64,000 nucleotides of DNA from Sphingobacteriales bacterium (GCA_016719635.1 JADJYT010000001.1:806001-870000); one strand, 5' to 3'; positions 30,635 through 39,143 are shown, counted from the first letter of the stretch. Notes: generated by a model not told the origin, from the sequence alone. Program-made: numbers and translations.

Positions 30635-33511
30635 CTAATTCCCCGGTGGTGGCGGTGGCATCACACCCGCAGGAGGCGTCCGTATAAAATCTTTAGGCTT
30701 ATTTCCATCGGCTTTAGCACCTGTTCCGGTTTTCTTCAGCGTATAGGTTATCGTTCCCATAAAATACCGCTGCAGGGCATTGGAACGGATATCCTCTGTA
30801 TAGACTTCCGTTACATTCCGGGTAATGTTTCTGTTTTGGTTGAGCATATCATTCGCACTGAACTTCAATTCCAGGCTTTCATCTTTCAGGAACTTATAGG
30901 CTAAAGAAGCATTCAGCAGCCAGTAACTGGTATTAAAGGAAGCAGAACCTCCTGCATTCAGATTATTGGTTACAGAAGTGTTGGCCACAAACCCCTTCCA
31001 GAACTGGTAATTAATTCTTGCGGAAGCGATATGTGTGAAATAACTGGAATTGTTTTGACGTTGCAGGGAATTGCGCACAAAGGAATAATTTCCGCTGTAC
31101 GAAATCGTAAAATCAATTTTGCTGCTGATATTGCTGCTGAGCGCAAATCCCGCATTCAATGCATACGTATTTGCATTGTTGCGCACGTTATCAATCAATG
31201 CCGGCGTTCTGGTATAAACAAACCCTCCGTTAATATTCATATTGCATTTGATTTTTGTAATCGGAAAGCCATAGGTAATGAACGTGCGGGCATTCCAGTA
31301 TCCGTTTAAGTTCACCGGCAGGATAAACTGACTACCTGCAGCCGCGGTTATATCATTCAATACCGTATCCCGCTGAAATATCGTTGTAGAATTGGCGATA
31401 TACTGAATCGTGTTGGATGCATTGGCAAATACAAAAAGATTGGTTGCCTTTTCGATATTCGTTCTTCCCACCCGCAGACCGATGTTCTGTGTAAAGGTTT
31501 GTTTTAAATCAGGGTTACCGGTAGACAGAATCAGGGAGTTGCTGTTATCTATGACATCCTGCAGATGAGTGATGGAAGGGGGGGTCGTTGATGTTCGATA
31601 AAAGAATCGAAGGTTATCTGTTTTGGAAAATTTATAATTGAATTCCACATTCGGCAACAAAGACCATAAATTTTTCTTTACGGAAAATACAGCCGGAAAA
31701 GTCTGTTCACTTTGCAGCAGGGCATTCTGTCCGCTGACGGCAATCGTCCAGTTGATTTTTTTATTGTTATAGCGATAGGCGATTCCCAGCTTGTTCGTGA
31801 TATATCGGTTAGTGAAACTATTGCTCAGAACGCTGTCTAAATCCGTATAGACGCCTGTCAATGTATCCAAATTATTGGTATTACGGACAGAAGCAGACTT
31901 TGTAAAGGAAGGTGTATAGGTAATGGATAACTGTCCGAATTTCTTAACAGGTTCTGTGTATACGATGCTGCCTGAAATCGTGTACCCGTTGGATTTTACA
32001 ACTGCCTTCTGGTCTATTGAGTCTGTAAGGACAATGGAATCCGGCATGGATGTATTCATTGTAAACAAATCTACAGCTGATTTTCTGGTATTCCCTGAAG
32101 TCGTGAGGTTAACGGATATCGTTCTGCCTTTCTTCAGGAACTTGTGCTGATATAAGATATCATTCGAAAAATTAATACCGGTTTGCCTCACGTTTTGATT
32201 CGTTGATGTACTGCTGACTGTCTCCGCATTTTTAGTATTGGCAGCATCCAGCACTGAGGTCGATTTATTATTCTGTGTGCTCAGCGAGGGTGTTACTATC
32301 AGCATATTGTTAGAGTCAATGGCATATTCTATACGCATATTCAGCCGATTGTTGAAATTTCTGCTGTTTGTTTCCTTTGATTCATCATATACCAGACCGC
32401 TGTCGGATGAGGAAATATAATTTCTCGTACTAGTGCTGTTATTATCATTCAAGGTTGCATTGAAAAAGTAAGAACCGGAGATGGTCACTTTCTTTTGTTT
32501 GCCGATTTTATCCGCGTAATTCAATCCAAGTGCTGTAGTGGTGGAGATACCATTTTGCTGCCCAACTAAAAAGTTATTGACAGGGCTGTTTCTTCCCACT
32601 CTGCCGGGGCCTCCGCCTCCCCCGCCTCTGTTGCCCGATGAACCTGTTGCACCGACTAAATCCTGGATATTAAAATTCTGTTGATTGATATTGTTACTCA
32701 TAGCAAGCAGTGATACACGTCGGTCGCCTTTAAAGGCATTCGCATTCAACCCTATATTAAACCGGTTACCGGGACCACCATACCCGGCATAGAATTTTCC
32801 GAGTTTAGAAGCGGATAATCCATTCTTGGTTAAGATATTGATGGTTTTCTGAGAGTTGCCATCGTCAAACCCTGTAAATGCAGCCTGATCGCTCATACGG
32901 TCGAATACCTGGATCTTATCGATAATTTCTGCCGGCAGGTTCTGAATGGCTGCCCGCGGGTCATCTCCGAAAAAAGGTTTACCGTCCACCAATATTTTTC
33001 TGACCTCCTCTCCGTTCACTTTCACCGTACCATTATCTGAAGTCATCCCCGGCATCTTTATCAGTAAATCTTCCGTGCTCGCATCTTTGTTGACCTTAAA
33101 GGCATCCGCATTAAACTGAGAAGTATCCCCCATCTGCTGAACCCGTATTTGTTTGGCTTCCACCACTACTTCCTTCAACAATTTGCTGTCTTCCGTCAAC
33201 ATCAGATTTCCCAATTCAATCGGAGCATCTTGTACAGCAATCTTCTTCTCAACCGTTTTATAACTGATATATGAGATATTCAGCAGATACTCGCCATTCA
33301 TGATTTCATCCAATCGGAAAGTGCCGCCCGCATCCGTGCTGGTTCCTTTGTTTTGGGCAGAGTCCAGCGGATTAATCAATAAGACATTGACACCGATAAG
33401 CGGCATATTGTCTTTTGTATCCAGCACCCTTCCGGAAACTGAATAGATTTGAGAAAATGCGTTTAATCCAATGAAAAGAAAAAATAAAAATGATGCAATG
33501 TGTTTATTCAT
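30635..33511 (-). CDS. Outer-membrane beta-barrel receptor with carboxypeptidase-like N-domain
   Basis: 958 residues with a signal peptide (MNKHIASFLFFLFIGLNAFS). A carboxypeptidase-regulatory-like domain (YSVSGRVLDTKDNMPLIGV) and a plug-like domain (VKVNGEEVRKILVDGKPFFG, GDDPRAAIQNLPAEIIDKI) come first. A long barrel of the OMP_b-brl_3 type fills the rest. A Gly-rich loop near residue 300 and a Pro-rich tail (RTPPAGVMPPPPPGN) stand out. Related to TonB-dependent receptors but lacking a classical C-terminal aromatic strand. Ligand unknown. Confidence 0.82.
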   Translation of the reverse strand: MNKHIASFLFFLFIGLNAFSQIYSVSGRVLDTKDNMPLIGVNVLLINPLDSAQNKGTSTDAGGTFRLDEIMNGEYLLNISYISYKTVEKKIAVQDAPIELGNLMLTEDSKLLKEVVVEAKQIRVQQMGDTSQFNADAFKVNKDASTEDLLIKMPGMTSDNGTVKVNGEEVRKILVDGKPFFGDDPRAAIQNLPAEIIDKIQVFDRMSDQAAFTGFDDGNSQKTINILTKNGLSASKLGKFYAGYGGPGNRFNIGLNANAFKGDRRVSLLAMSNNINQQNFNIQDLVGATGSSGNRGGGGGGPGRVGRNSPVNNFLVGQQNGISTTTALGLNYADKIGKQKKVTISGSYFFNATLNDNNSTSTRNYISSSDSGLVYDESKETNSRNFNNRLNMRIEYAIDSNNMLIVTPSLSTQNNKSTSVLDAANTKNAETVSSTSTNQNVRQTGINFSNDILYQHKFLKKGRTISVNLTTSGNTRKSAVDLFTMNTSMPDSIVLTDSIDQKAVVKSNGYTISGSIVYTEPVKKFGQLSITYTPSFTKSASVRNTNNLDTLTGVYTDLDSVLSNSFTNRYITNKLGIAYRYNNKKINWTIAVSGQNALLQSEQTFPAVFSVKKNLWSLLPNVEFNYKFSKTDNLRFFYRTSTTPPSITHLQDVIDNSNSLILSTGNPDLKQTFTQNIGLRVGRTNIEKATNLFVFANASNTIQYIANSTTIFQRDTVLNDITAAAGSQFILPVNLNGYWNARTFITYGFPITKIKCNMNINGGFVYTRTPALIDNVRNNANTYALNAGFALSSNISSKIDFTISYSGNYSFVRNSLQRQNNSSYFTHIASARINYQFWKGFVANTSVTNNLNAGGSASFNTSYWLLNASLAYKFLKDESLELKFSANDMLNQNRNITRNVTEVYTEDIRSNALQRYFMGTITYTLKKTGTGAKADGNKPKDFIRTPPAGVMPPPPPGN

Positions 33512-33619
33512 AACAATAACTATCCAATCTGTAATGGATGGGTAAAAATAGAGAAGGTTTAAACGGAAAAGGCAGCATTAACCAAAATTAACGTGCATAT
33601 AACGATGGTAATAATGGAG

Positions 33620-33678
33620 TTAATTCAACCGCATCCACTCCCGCATCCAGCGTTCCGGGATTTCGTTGTTGAGGGCAG
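33620..33678. repeat. Left 59-bp direct repeat flanking the retroelement
   Basis: Identical, apart from one base (A33628 against G39152), to 39144-39202, the last 59 bp of the ureohydrolase-like gene. Here it is an orphan gene tail that still ends in the same in-frame stop. It lies 6 bp from the reverse transcriptase stop codon. Confidence 0.92.
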
Positions 33679-33684
33679 AGGAAT

Positions 33685-34892
33685 TTAATATGACTTAATA
33701 ATCCGTCTTTTCAACACAAACTTTCCAATATTATTTTCTAAATACACATAATTCCACCACCACGCTGAAACAAGCTGATAAGTCATCTGTTTTCTGATTT
33801 TGTAAGATTTATAATGTTTCATAATGCCGAGATACGAGTTCATGCTGTTTAAAAAATCAGCCTGTTCCATTCTTGTTGGCTTATGGTCTCTAACTAGTCT
33901 GTTTTGCTTTTCGATAGTTTCATAAAAATTGCCTTTAGTGCGATTTCCAATATAAATACGGTGTGGTTTTATCATTGCACCTAAAAATTTTACACCTTTC
34001 GTAAAATGCTGCAGATAAATCTTTTTCGGATGAAGTGTTAAATTCAATTCATCTTGTAAATAAGATTTTACAACAGGAATAAGCGATTTTAAATATTCTT
34101 TATTTGTATGAACCAATACAAAATCATCGACATAGCGACCATAATATGAAATCTTAAGATTGCGCTTAACAAAATGGTCAAATGTATTGATATAAAAATT
34201 GGCAAATACCTGACTGGTTAAATTGCCAATTGGCAAACCACAATCCGGTGCGGAATGAAATAAACTTTTATCCGGTGGCAATCCATCCCAGTTACTGCGT
34301 TTCCCTTTGATGATGCAGTTATTTGTCGGGTCATTAAAGATTATCTTTTTACAAAGGTTTATCAATAATTCTTTATCCGGACTAAAATATTTTTCATTAA
34401 TGAAAACAGTCAGCTTTTCAAACAGGATATTTTTATTGATGTGCATAAAAAATCCTTTTATATCCAACTTTAAGACATAGCAATCTTTGCTGTAATTTTG
34501 CGAGCATTTCCGTATAAAACCATTTACACGTTGTATGCCAAGATGTGTTCCTTTGCCGGTACGGCAGGCGTAGCTGTCGTAAATAACTGTTTCTCAAACA
34601 GATGATTTAGTTTATAGATAATAAAGTGGTGTACCACTCTGTCGCGAAAATCTGCGGCGAATATTTCGCGTTTTACCGGTTTATTTACTATAAAACAGAT
34701 ACTCTGTCTGGGTTCATATATACCGGCAACAATTTCATCGTATAGTTGAAAAAGATTAGCTTCTAAATGCAGTTCGAATGCTAATGCATTCATCGTACTG
34801 CGTTTATTTTTGCGTGCGTCAAAATATGCCAGAAACAATTCTTCTTTGAGGTTTGTTTCTGGAATTGGTTTTTCAAATAAGTTGAGTTGCAT
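33685..34892 (-). CDS. DGR-type reverse transcriptase, one frameshift
   Basis: 402 residues when one missing base at about 34579-34584 is restored; the second frame then reads DSYACRTGKGTHLGIQRV. It copies the template RNA into mutagenised cDNA. Seen: an N-terminal segment beginning MQLNLFEKPIPE, motif 3 KLDIKGFF (about 142-148), the DGR-type motif 4 GLPIGNLTSQVFANFYI (about 220-236; SQ in place of the SP of other retroelements) and the catalytic box YVDD (about 254-257) inside GRYVDDFVLV. The C-terminal thumb is basic. There is no maturase or RNase H domain. The break may be a sequence error or may inactivate the enzyme. Confidence 0.94.
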
Positions 34893-34920
34893 AAGTAGAA
34901 AAAAATGTTTAAATAGAAAC

Positions 34921-34984
34921 CGTCATTGCGAACACAGTGAAGCAATCTTATGAAACCTAGATTGCTTCGTGCCTCGCAATGACG
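34921..34984. repeat. Palindromic REP/MITE-like repeat
   Basis: Outer arms CGTCATTGCGA/TCGCAATGACG and inner arms AGCAATCT/AGATTGCT can form a long hairpin. Similar intergenic palindromes are widespread in bacterial genomes. Not protein coding. Confidence 0.75.
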
Positions 34985-35042
34985 TGAAACGAATCGTGGC
35001 ACGATATTGCTGCAAACAACTGCTATCTGGAAAATCAGCACA

Positions 35043-35177
35043 CACCCCTTAATCCCCTCTCAAGAGGGGAAAGCGGATAGTGCCATTCATATTGTTCATT
35101 ACATTTTTAAAAGAAATGGTAATTCCGTAAAATTTCTGCTGTCTGCATCTCCCCTCCTCGGAGGGGATAAAGGGGTG
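35043..35177. repeat. Inverted repeat pair (cacccctta...aaggggtg)
   Basis: Arms at about 35043-35060 and 35160-35177 are near-perfect reverse complements. Each also contains its own small hairpin (CCCCTCTCAAGAGGGG and CCCCTCCTCGGAGGGG). A related piece (CCCCTTTAGGGG) lies near 37257. Probably a dispersed non-autonomous element. Confidence 0.6.
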
Positions 35178-35495
35178 GGTCGTTGGAATGCGATTCACTG
35201 CAAGTTTGTCTTGGTGACGTTTATTCCGCTTTAGCTACACAATCTAACACCAACACGGGCTAGAACGCCCGAATTAGCTAGTGCGTTGCTTTTTTCGGGA
35301 TTTAGCTCCGCTGAACTTACGTTTCTCCTCGTTCCTCGTCGAAATGACGTGGTGTTCGTTAATGAGCACCGTCATTCCGAACGAAGTGAGGAATCCCGAC
35401 ATGAATTAGAAAGACTGAATTAGTTAGTGCTTTGCATTAGCGGGATTTCTCTCCGCCGGCTGACGGATCGAAATGACGTGCTCGTTTAAAAACGA

Positions 35496-35522
35496 ATCGA
35501 GCCACGATTATCGTGGCTCGAT
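35496..35522 (-). other. Hairpin downstream of template repeat copy 1
   Basis: Perfect 12-bp stem (ATCGAGCCACGA/TCGTGGCTCGAT) with loop TTA. It lies 25 bp beyond the TR end in the coding sense and could terminate the TR RNA or structure it. The same core occurs elsewhere in the window (58063-58083), so it may simply be a dispersed element. Confidence 0.6.
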
Positions 35523-35547
35523 GTAAAAAATGTTTTCATCATAAATA

Positions 35548-35736
35548 CCTGACGCAACGCACACTAAAGCCATTTTCCTTATTGTTGTTGTTTCTGTTTG
35601 CATTTGAATTATTGTAATTCAGATTGCGGTTCCATGCATTGTTTGTATTGTTCTCCGTAGAAGACCAAAAGTTACCGTTGTTCCCAATGTTATTGAATGT
35701 TCCATTGTTGTTCCGGTTACCTGCAGGAAGACCTGT
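35548..35736 (-). other. DGR template repeat, copy 1
   Basis: 189 bp aligned without gaps to the VR at 37308-37496. The coding sense is rich in AAC/AAT codons (it would read Asn-rich, for example GNRNNNGTFNNIGNNGNF), which is the design of templates whose adenines are randomised. I count 73 adenines in the coding sense; 33 differ in VR and none of the other 116 positions do. It probably functions as RNA, not protein. Confidence 0.95.
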
Positions 35737-36205
35737 TAAAACAGCCGCTAAATTCTTCATAGCACCATTTTCAGACACTATGAATTGGATACCTCGCAAA
35801 AGGCAAGGGGCTGTCGGATTTATACATGCTCGCTTGCAATTGCCCTGGCAAACTGCAACTCCGGCTGAAAACATCTTTTATTTTATTTCTCATTTTTACT
35901 ATTAGATTGCTTCCTATCTGCCAACATGCAAACTTGTCTCGCATTAACTGAAAATGAGCACCGTCATCTCGAACGAAGTGAGGAATCTCGACATGAATTA
36001 GAAAGACTCAATTAGTTAGTGCTTTGCATTTTCGGGATTTCTCCTTACGTCGAAATGACGTGGTGTTCGTTAATGAGGCCCGTCATTCCGAACGAAGTGA
36101 GGAATCCCGACATGAATTAGAAAGACTGAATTAGTTAGTGCTTTCATTAACGGGATTGCTCTCCGCCGGCTGACGGATCGAAATGACGTGCTCGTTTAAA
36201 AACGA

Positions 36206-36232
36206 ATCGAGCCACGATTATCGTGGCTCGAT
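36206..36232 (-). other. Hairpin downstream of template repeat copy 2
   Basis: Exact copy of the 12-bp stem with TTA loop found beside the first template, within the second 711-bp unit. Confidence 0.6.
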
Positions 36233-36257
36233 GTAAAAAATGTTTTCATCATAAATA

Positions 36258-36446
36258 CCTGACGCAACGCACACTAAAGCCATTTTCCTTATTGTTGTTG
36301 TTTCTGTTTGCATTTGAATTATTGTAATTCAGATTGCGGTTCCATGCATTGTTTGTATTGTTCTCCGTAGAAGACCAAAAGTTACCGTTGTTCCCAATGT
36401 TATTGAATGTTCCATTGTTGTTCCGGTTACCTGCAGGAAGACCTGT
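36258..36446 (-). other. DGR template repeat, copy 2
   Basis: By eye identical over 189 bp to copy 1. It is the copy nearer to avd and the target gene. Having two intact templates means the donor of past mutagenesis cannot be told from sequence alone. Confidence 0.94.
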
Positions 36447-36830
36447 TAAAACAGCCGCTAAATTCTTCATAGCACCATTTTCAGACACTATGAATTGGAT
36501 ACCTCGCAAAAGGCAAGGGGGCTGTCGGATTTATACATGCTCGCTTGCAATTGCCCTGGCAAACTGCAACTCCGGCTGAAAACATCTTTTATTTTATTTC
36601 TCATTTTTACTATTAGATTGCTTCCTATCTGCCAACATGCAAACTTGTCTCGCATTAACTGAAAATGAGCACCGTCATCTCGAACGAAGTGAGGAATCTC
36701 GACATGAATTAGAAAGACTCAATTAGTTAGTGCTTTGCATTTTCGGGATTTCTCCTTACGTCGAAATGACGTGGTGTTCGTTTCGGGATTTCTCACTGCG
36801 CTCGAAATGACGTAGTTGAAGAAATGACGT

Positions 36831-37175
36831 TCATGCTTTTTGTGATTTTTGCCATCCGTTTAGTTGTTTCGATACATTTTCTATCTGATCATTTATCTGC
36901 ACAAATGCTTTTATACTGATTTGCTTTAAATCTTTCATTAACCTGATTAACAGACGGATCACCTCTACATGTTCTTTTGCTTTGTTTAACCATATCTCTT
37001 TTTCTTTTGTTGCATTTGTTTTATAAATGGTGATGATTAATTCTGTAGTTTCTTTTTTTAAACTTTCGCCAACGGTATATTTATACTCCTTGTTAAAGTT
37101 TTTGGTAAACTGAAAAATACCCAACAGCAAATCATAACTTGCTTTATATACCGGTAGTTCGTGATAATAGGCCAT
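36831..37175 (-). CDS. avd: Avd-like accessory protein of the DGR
   Basis: 114 residues, all-helical and basic-acidic mixed (MAYYHELPVYKASYDLLLG, TELIITIYKTNATKEKEIW, VIRLLIRLMKDLKQISIKAF). This fits the four-helix-bundle family shared by 23S rRNA intervening-sequence proteins and bacterial Avd, the pentameric partner that binds DGR reverse transcriptase and template RNA. Its position between target and template is the classic Avd position. Identification rests on fold pattern plus context. Confidence 0.88.
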   Translation of the reverse strand: MAYYHELPVYKASYDLLLGIFQFTKNFNKEYKYTVGESLKKETTELIITIYKTNATKEKEIWLNKAKEHVEVIRLLIRLMKDLKQISIKAFVQINDQIENVSKQLNGWQKSQKA

Positions 37176-37218
37176 ATTTTAAAAATCTTCGGCTTTCCCT
37201 TTGCCTTTTGGTTTGCTT

Positions 37219-37245
37219 ATCGTGGCACGGTTACCATGCCACGAT
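37219..37245 (-). other. Hairpin downstream of the variable repeat
   Basis: Arms ATCGTGGCA/TGCCACGAT with a short internal GGT/ACC pairing, 62 bp beyond the VR end in the coding sense. Hairpins or cruciforms downstream of VR assist retrohoming in the Bordetella phage DGR. The arms resemble the dispersed hairpin seen near TR and at 58063. Confidence 0.5.
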
Positions 37246-37301
37246 GTTATATAAGTCCCCTTTAGGGGATTTAGGGGTAAATAAATCAAATATTAAAATA
37301 G

Positions 37302-38731
37302 TTAATCCCTGACGCAACGCACACTAAAGCCATATCCCTTATAGTAGTTGCCTCTGAGTGCACCTGAATCACCGTAACCCAGATAGCGGTACCATGCAAA
37401 GCTTGTATTGCCCTCCGTAGAAGACCAAAAGTAACCGCTGAGCCCAATGACATCGAATGAGCCATTGTAGTACCGGTTACCTGCAGGAAGACCTGTAAAG
37501 CCGCTGCTGTTCGTGTTGGTTATGCCTGTATAAGCTGTCCATAATGTGGTGGCTTTCATCTTATCTCCTGCTATAAGTTCGCCTCCTAAAAAAGTAGTCA
37601 AGGTGGTCCATTCAGCATCAGTGGGTACATGCCAGCCGGCAGGTGCCAATTTGCCGGTGTTTACTGCATACCAGTTGTATAATTTACCATAAGTGGTATT
37701 GTTTGCTGCATTGTTATCATAAATGGCATACGCTCCACTGGTAGTATTTTGCCATGCTGTATTACTTAAACCTGTAGGTATGGCGCTGCCATCATTGTAA
37801 CGGGTAGTTTTCAGGTTTTCTTTCATCCATACTTGGGTGCCTATGGTTACCATATTATATACGTTACCATCAATATCAGTAACTGTTCCTGTAGGTCCGG
37901 GTGGTGGTGGTACAATCGTATTTATCGTATTTATGGTTTGTTGTGTAGGTGGTGGGGGTGTATTTGCAGGGGGTGTAGAAATAGTAGTGGCGGTAGGTAG
38001 TGTTATAGTATCTGCATGTCCATTACTGCTAAACACCGCTGATAAACCAAATAGAATTGCTGCTGTAGCCAAAACAGGTGAAGTACTTGCTATCAATACA
38101 GCCGCTGCTAAGGTAGCAATACCTATAATTCCATTACATACCGCAATGGCAGCCTGTCCTGCACCTACCTGTACTATCCATTGCGCTGTAATATCTATAG
38201 GACCAGTTATTTTTTGATTACTATTTGGAGTATGTCCGGAAGATAATCTATGAAAAGAACCAAAAGTATAGGTGTCGCCAACTTTATTTGTCACTAAATC
38301 ATGTCTAAGTATATATGTTCCTGTTGTCCAGTCTACAAAATAAAAGTGAGTTATTACTTTATCGCTGGCATAATCATACACAAGAAGTATCGAATCTTTC
38401 ACACCGTCAACAGATACATAAGCGGTCTTTACCCTCAGTGTATCATCAAACGTGTAATTCATGGTTGTGTCATTACCCGTTTTGGACATGGTTGCATATT
38501 TTAATACTTTTGGGTTTCCGCTGGCATCAAAGTCACCATAATAGCTATAGTTTATGTTTGAGCCATCTCCACTATTATATATACCTTGGAGTTGGTTGGT
38601 AGCATTCGCTAATGCCGCATTATTAATAACTTGCAAGGTTCCTTTGCCTTGAGTTGTACTATCTTTTTTACAGGAAAAATAATGAATGCAAATGCAAAAA
38701 TGATAAGAAATTTAATTTTTGATTTACTCAT
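37302..38731 (-). CDS. DGR target: surface lipoprotein with FISUMP/C-type-lectin-like variable domain
   Basis: 476 residues if one base missing in the A5 run at 38675-38679 is restored. The start MSKSKIKFLIIFAFAF then leads to the lipobox FSCKKD (Cys21). Without that base the frame misses the Cys. Middle part: a small beta-rich domain, a hydrophobic segment (about 185-234) and a Pro/Thr-rich linker (about 253-280). The C-terminal FISUMP-type domain starts GTVTDIDGNVYNMVTIGTQV and includes ENLKTTRYNDGS, LYNWYAV and GWHVPTDAEWTTL. The last 63 codons before the final two residues are the VR, where template-Asn positions became Tyr, Asp, Gly, Leu, Ser and others. A displayed, variable binding domain is inferred. 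Confidence 0.92.
37308..37496 (-). other. DGR variable repeat
   Basis: 189 bp at the 3' end of the target gene. In coding sense its last 26 bp, from the GGCTTTAGTGTGCG region through TGCGTCAGG, are invariant between TR and VR and then diverge abruptly, as expected of the initiation-of-mutagenic-homing region. All 33 substitutions lie upstream of it. Cys in FSVRCVR and Trp/Phe scaffold positions (FWSSTE) are unchanged. Confidence 0.95.
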
Positions 38732-38870
38732 GTATTTTGTTTTTAAATAGTTGAGTTTTCCGAAGGTTCGGAACAGGCTGTGAATTGTTGATTTCATAGT
38801 GTTTGTTTATTTGTAAAAAATTAAAATGTATATATCGTTCTCTTTTAACAGAGATTTTAAAAAACAGGTA

Positions 38871-38935
38871 GCCATGGTTCGTGTCTCACGAATCATACCC
38901 GATATGTTGTGTTTCGTGTGGACACGAACCATGGC
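38871..38935. repeat. 15-bp perfect inverted repeat upstream of the DGR target
   Basis: Arms GCCATGGTTCGTGTC (38871-38885) and GACACGAACCATGGC (38921-38935) are separated by 35 bp that contain a further CACGAA/TTCGTG pairing. It could be a regulatory hairpin, a recombinase site or a dispersed palindrome. Confidence 0.7.
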
Positions 38936-39018
38936 GATTGATTTAAATACGAATGGTGGAAATAAAATGAAGATTAAGAAATTCGAAACAGCTAACTTGT
39001 TTAGCATTATAATTTGTA

Positions 39019-39099
39019 ACGCTGTACGCTGTACGCTGTACGCTGTACGCTGGCATATGACTGTGAGAAATCATAGTACTAATATAGTACTAATATAGT
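39019..39099. repeat. Short tandem repeats at the right edge of the cassette
   Basis: CGCTGTA repeated about 4.7 times (39019-39051), then an 11-bp unit ATAGTACTAAT repeated about 2.5 times (39072-39099). Both are 45-125 bp from the right 59-bp direct repeat. Confidence 0.8.
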
Positions 39100-39143
39100 A
39101 AAAAAAATGATTGGAAAGTATCTTTTGGAGATTTTTTAATTAT

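Larger units (their letters stand above)
34893..35340. other. Non-coding stretch with palindromic repeats
   Basis: No convincing gene. It holds a 64-bp palindromic repeat (34921-34984), an 18-bp inverted repeat pair (35043-35060 and 35160-35177), and one arm of a REP-like element (near 35311-35352) ending TCGAAATGACGTG. Confidence 0.6.
35341..36762. repeat. 711-bp tandem duplication carrying the template repeat
   Basis: Units 35341-36051 and 36052-36762 are almost identical. Differences include GCATTAGCGGGATTTCT against TCATTAACGGGATTGCT and one extra G after CAAGG in the second unit. Each unit holds a REP-like repeat (GTCATTCCGAACGAAGTGAG), a perfect hairpin, one TR and a second REP-like repeat. 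The junction sequence is a REP core (CGAAATGACGTGGTGTTCG), so recombination between REP copies is a likely origin. Confidence 0.93.
33679..39143 (-). mobile_element. Diversity-generating retroelement cassette
   Basis: A 5.5-kb block read on the minus strand: variable target lipoprotein (37302-38731), Avd-like protein (36831-37175), two template repeats (36258-36446, 35548-35736), reverse transcriptase (33685-34892). A DGR copies TR RNA with adenine-specific errors and writes the product into VR, diversifying a surface protein. The direct evidence is the TR/VR alignment: 33 mismatches in 189 positions, all at template adenines. It is bounded by 59-bp direct repeats of the neighbouring gene end. 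No integrase or transposase was seen inside. Confidence 0.95.
38732..39143. other. Non-coding leader of the DGR target gene
   Basis: About 410 bp upstream of the target lipoprotein in its reading direction. It contains a 15-bp inverted repeat, heptanucleotide repeats and an 11-bp repeat (listed separately). No conserved protein is encoded. The promoter of the target should lie here, but I find no clear TAnnTTTG on the minus strand. Confidence 0.5.

Noticed and set aside
34921..34984. Small protein-coding frames over the palindrome
   Set aside because: Frames are low-complexity readings of an inverted repeat with no start context or homology pattern.
35539..35874. Asn-rich open frame over template repeat 1 (and its copy at 36249-36509) as a protein
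   Set aside because: It is the DGR template read in the target's frame. It has no convincing start or signal and differs from VR only at adenines, so it is best read as a non-coding template.
38609..38797. Separate 62-residue protein upstream of the DGR target
   Set aside because: It is the signal peptide of the target in the shifted frame, followed by meaningless sequence.
39019..39051. CRISPR-like array
   Set aside because: The units are 7 bp with no spacers; simple tandem repeats only.
33679..39143. Prophage or insertion sequence
   Set aside because: No transposase, integrase or phage structural gene was recognised; the content is explained by a DGR.
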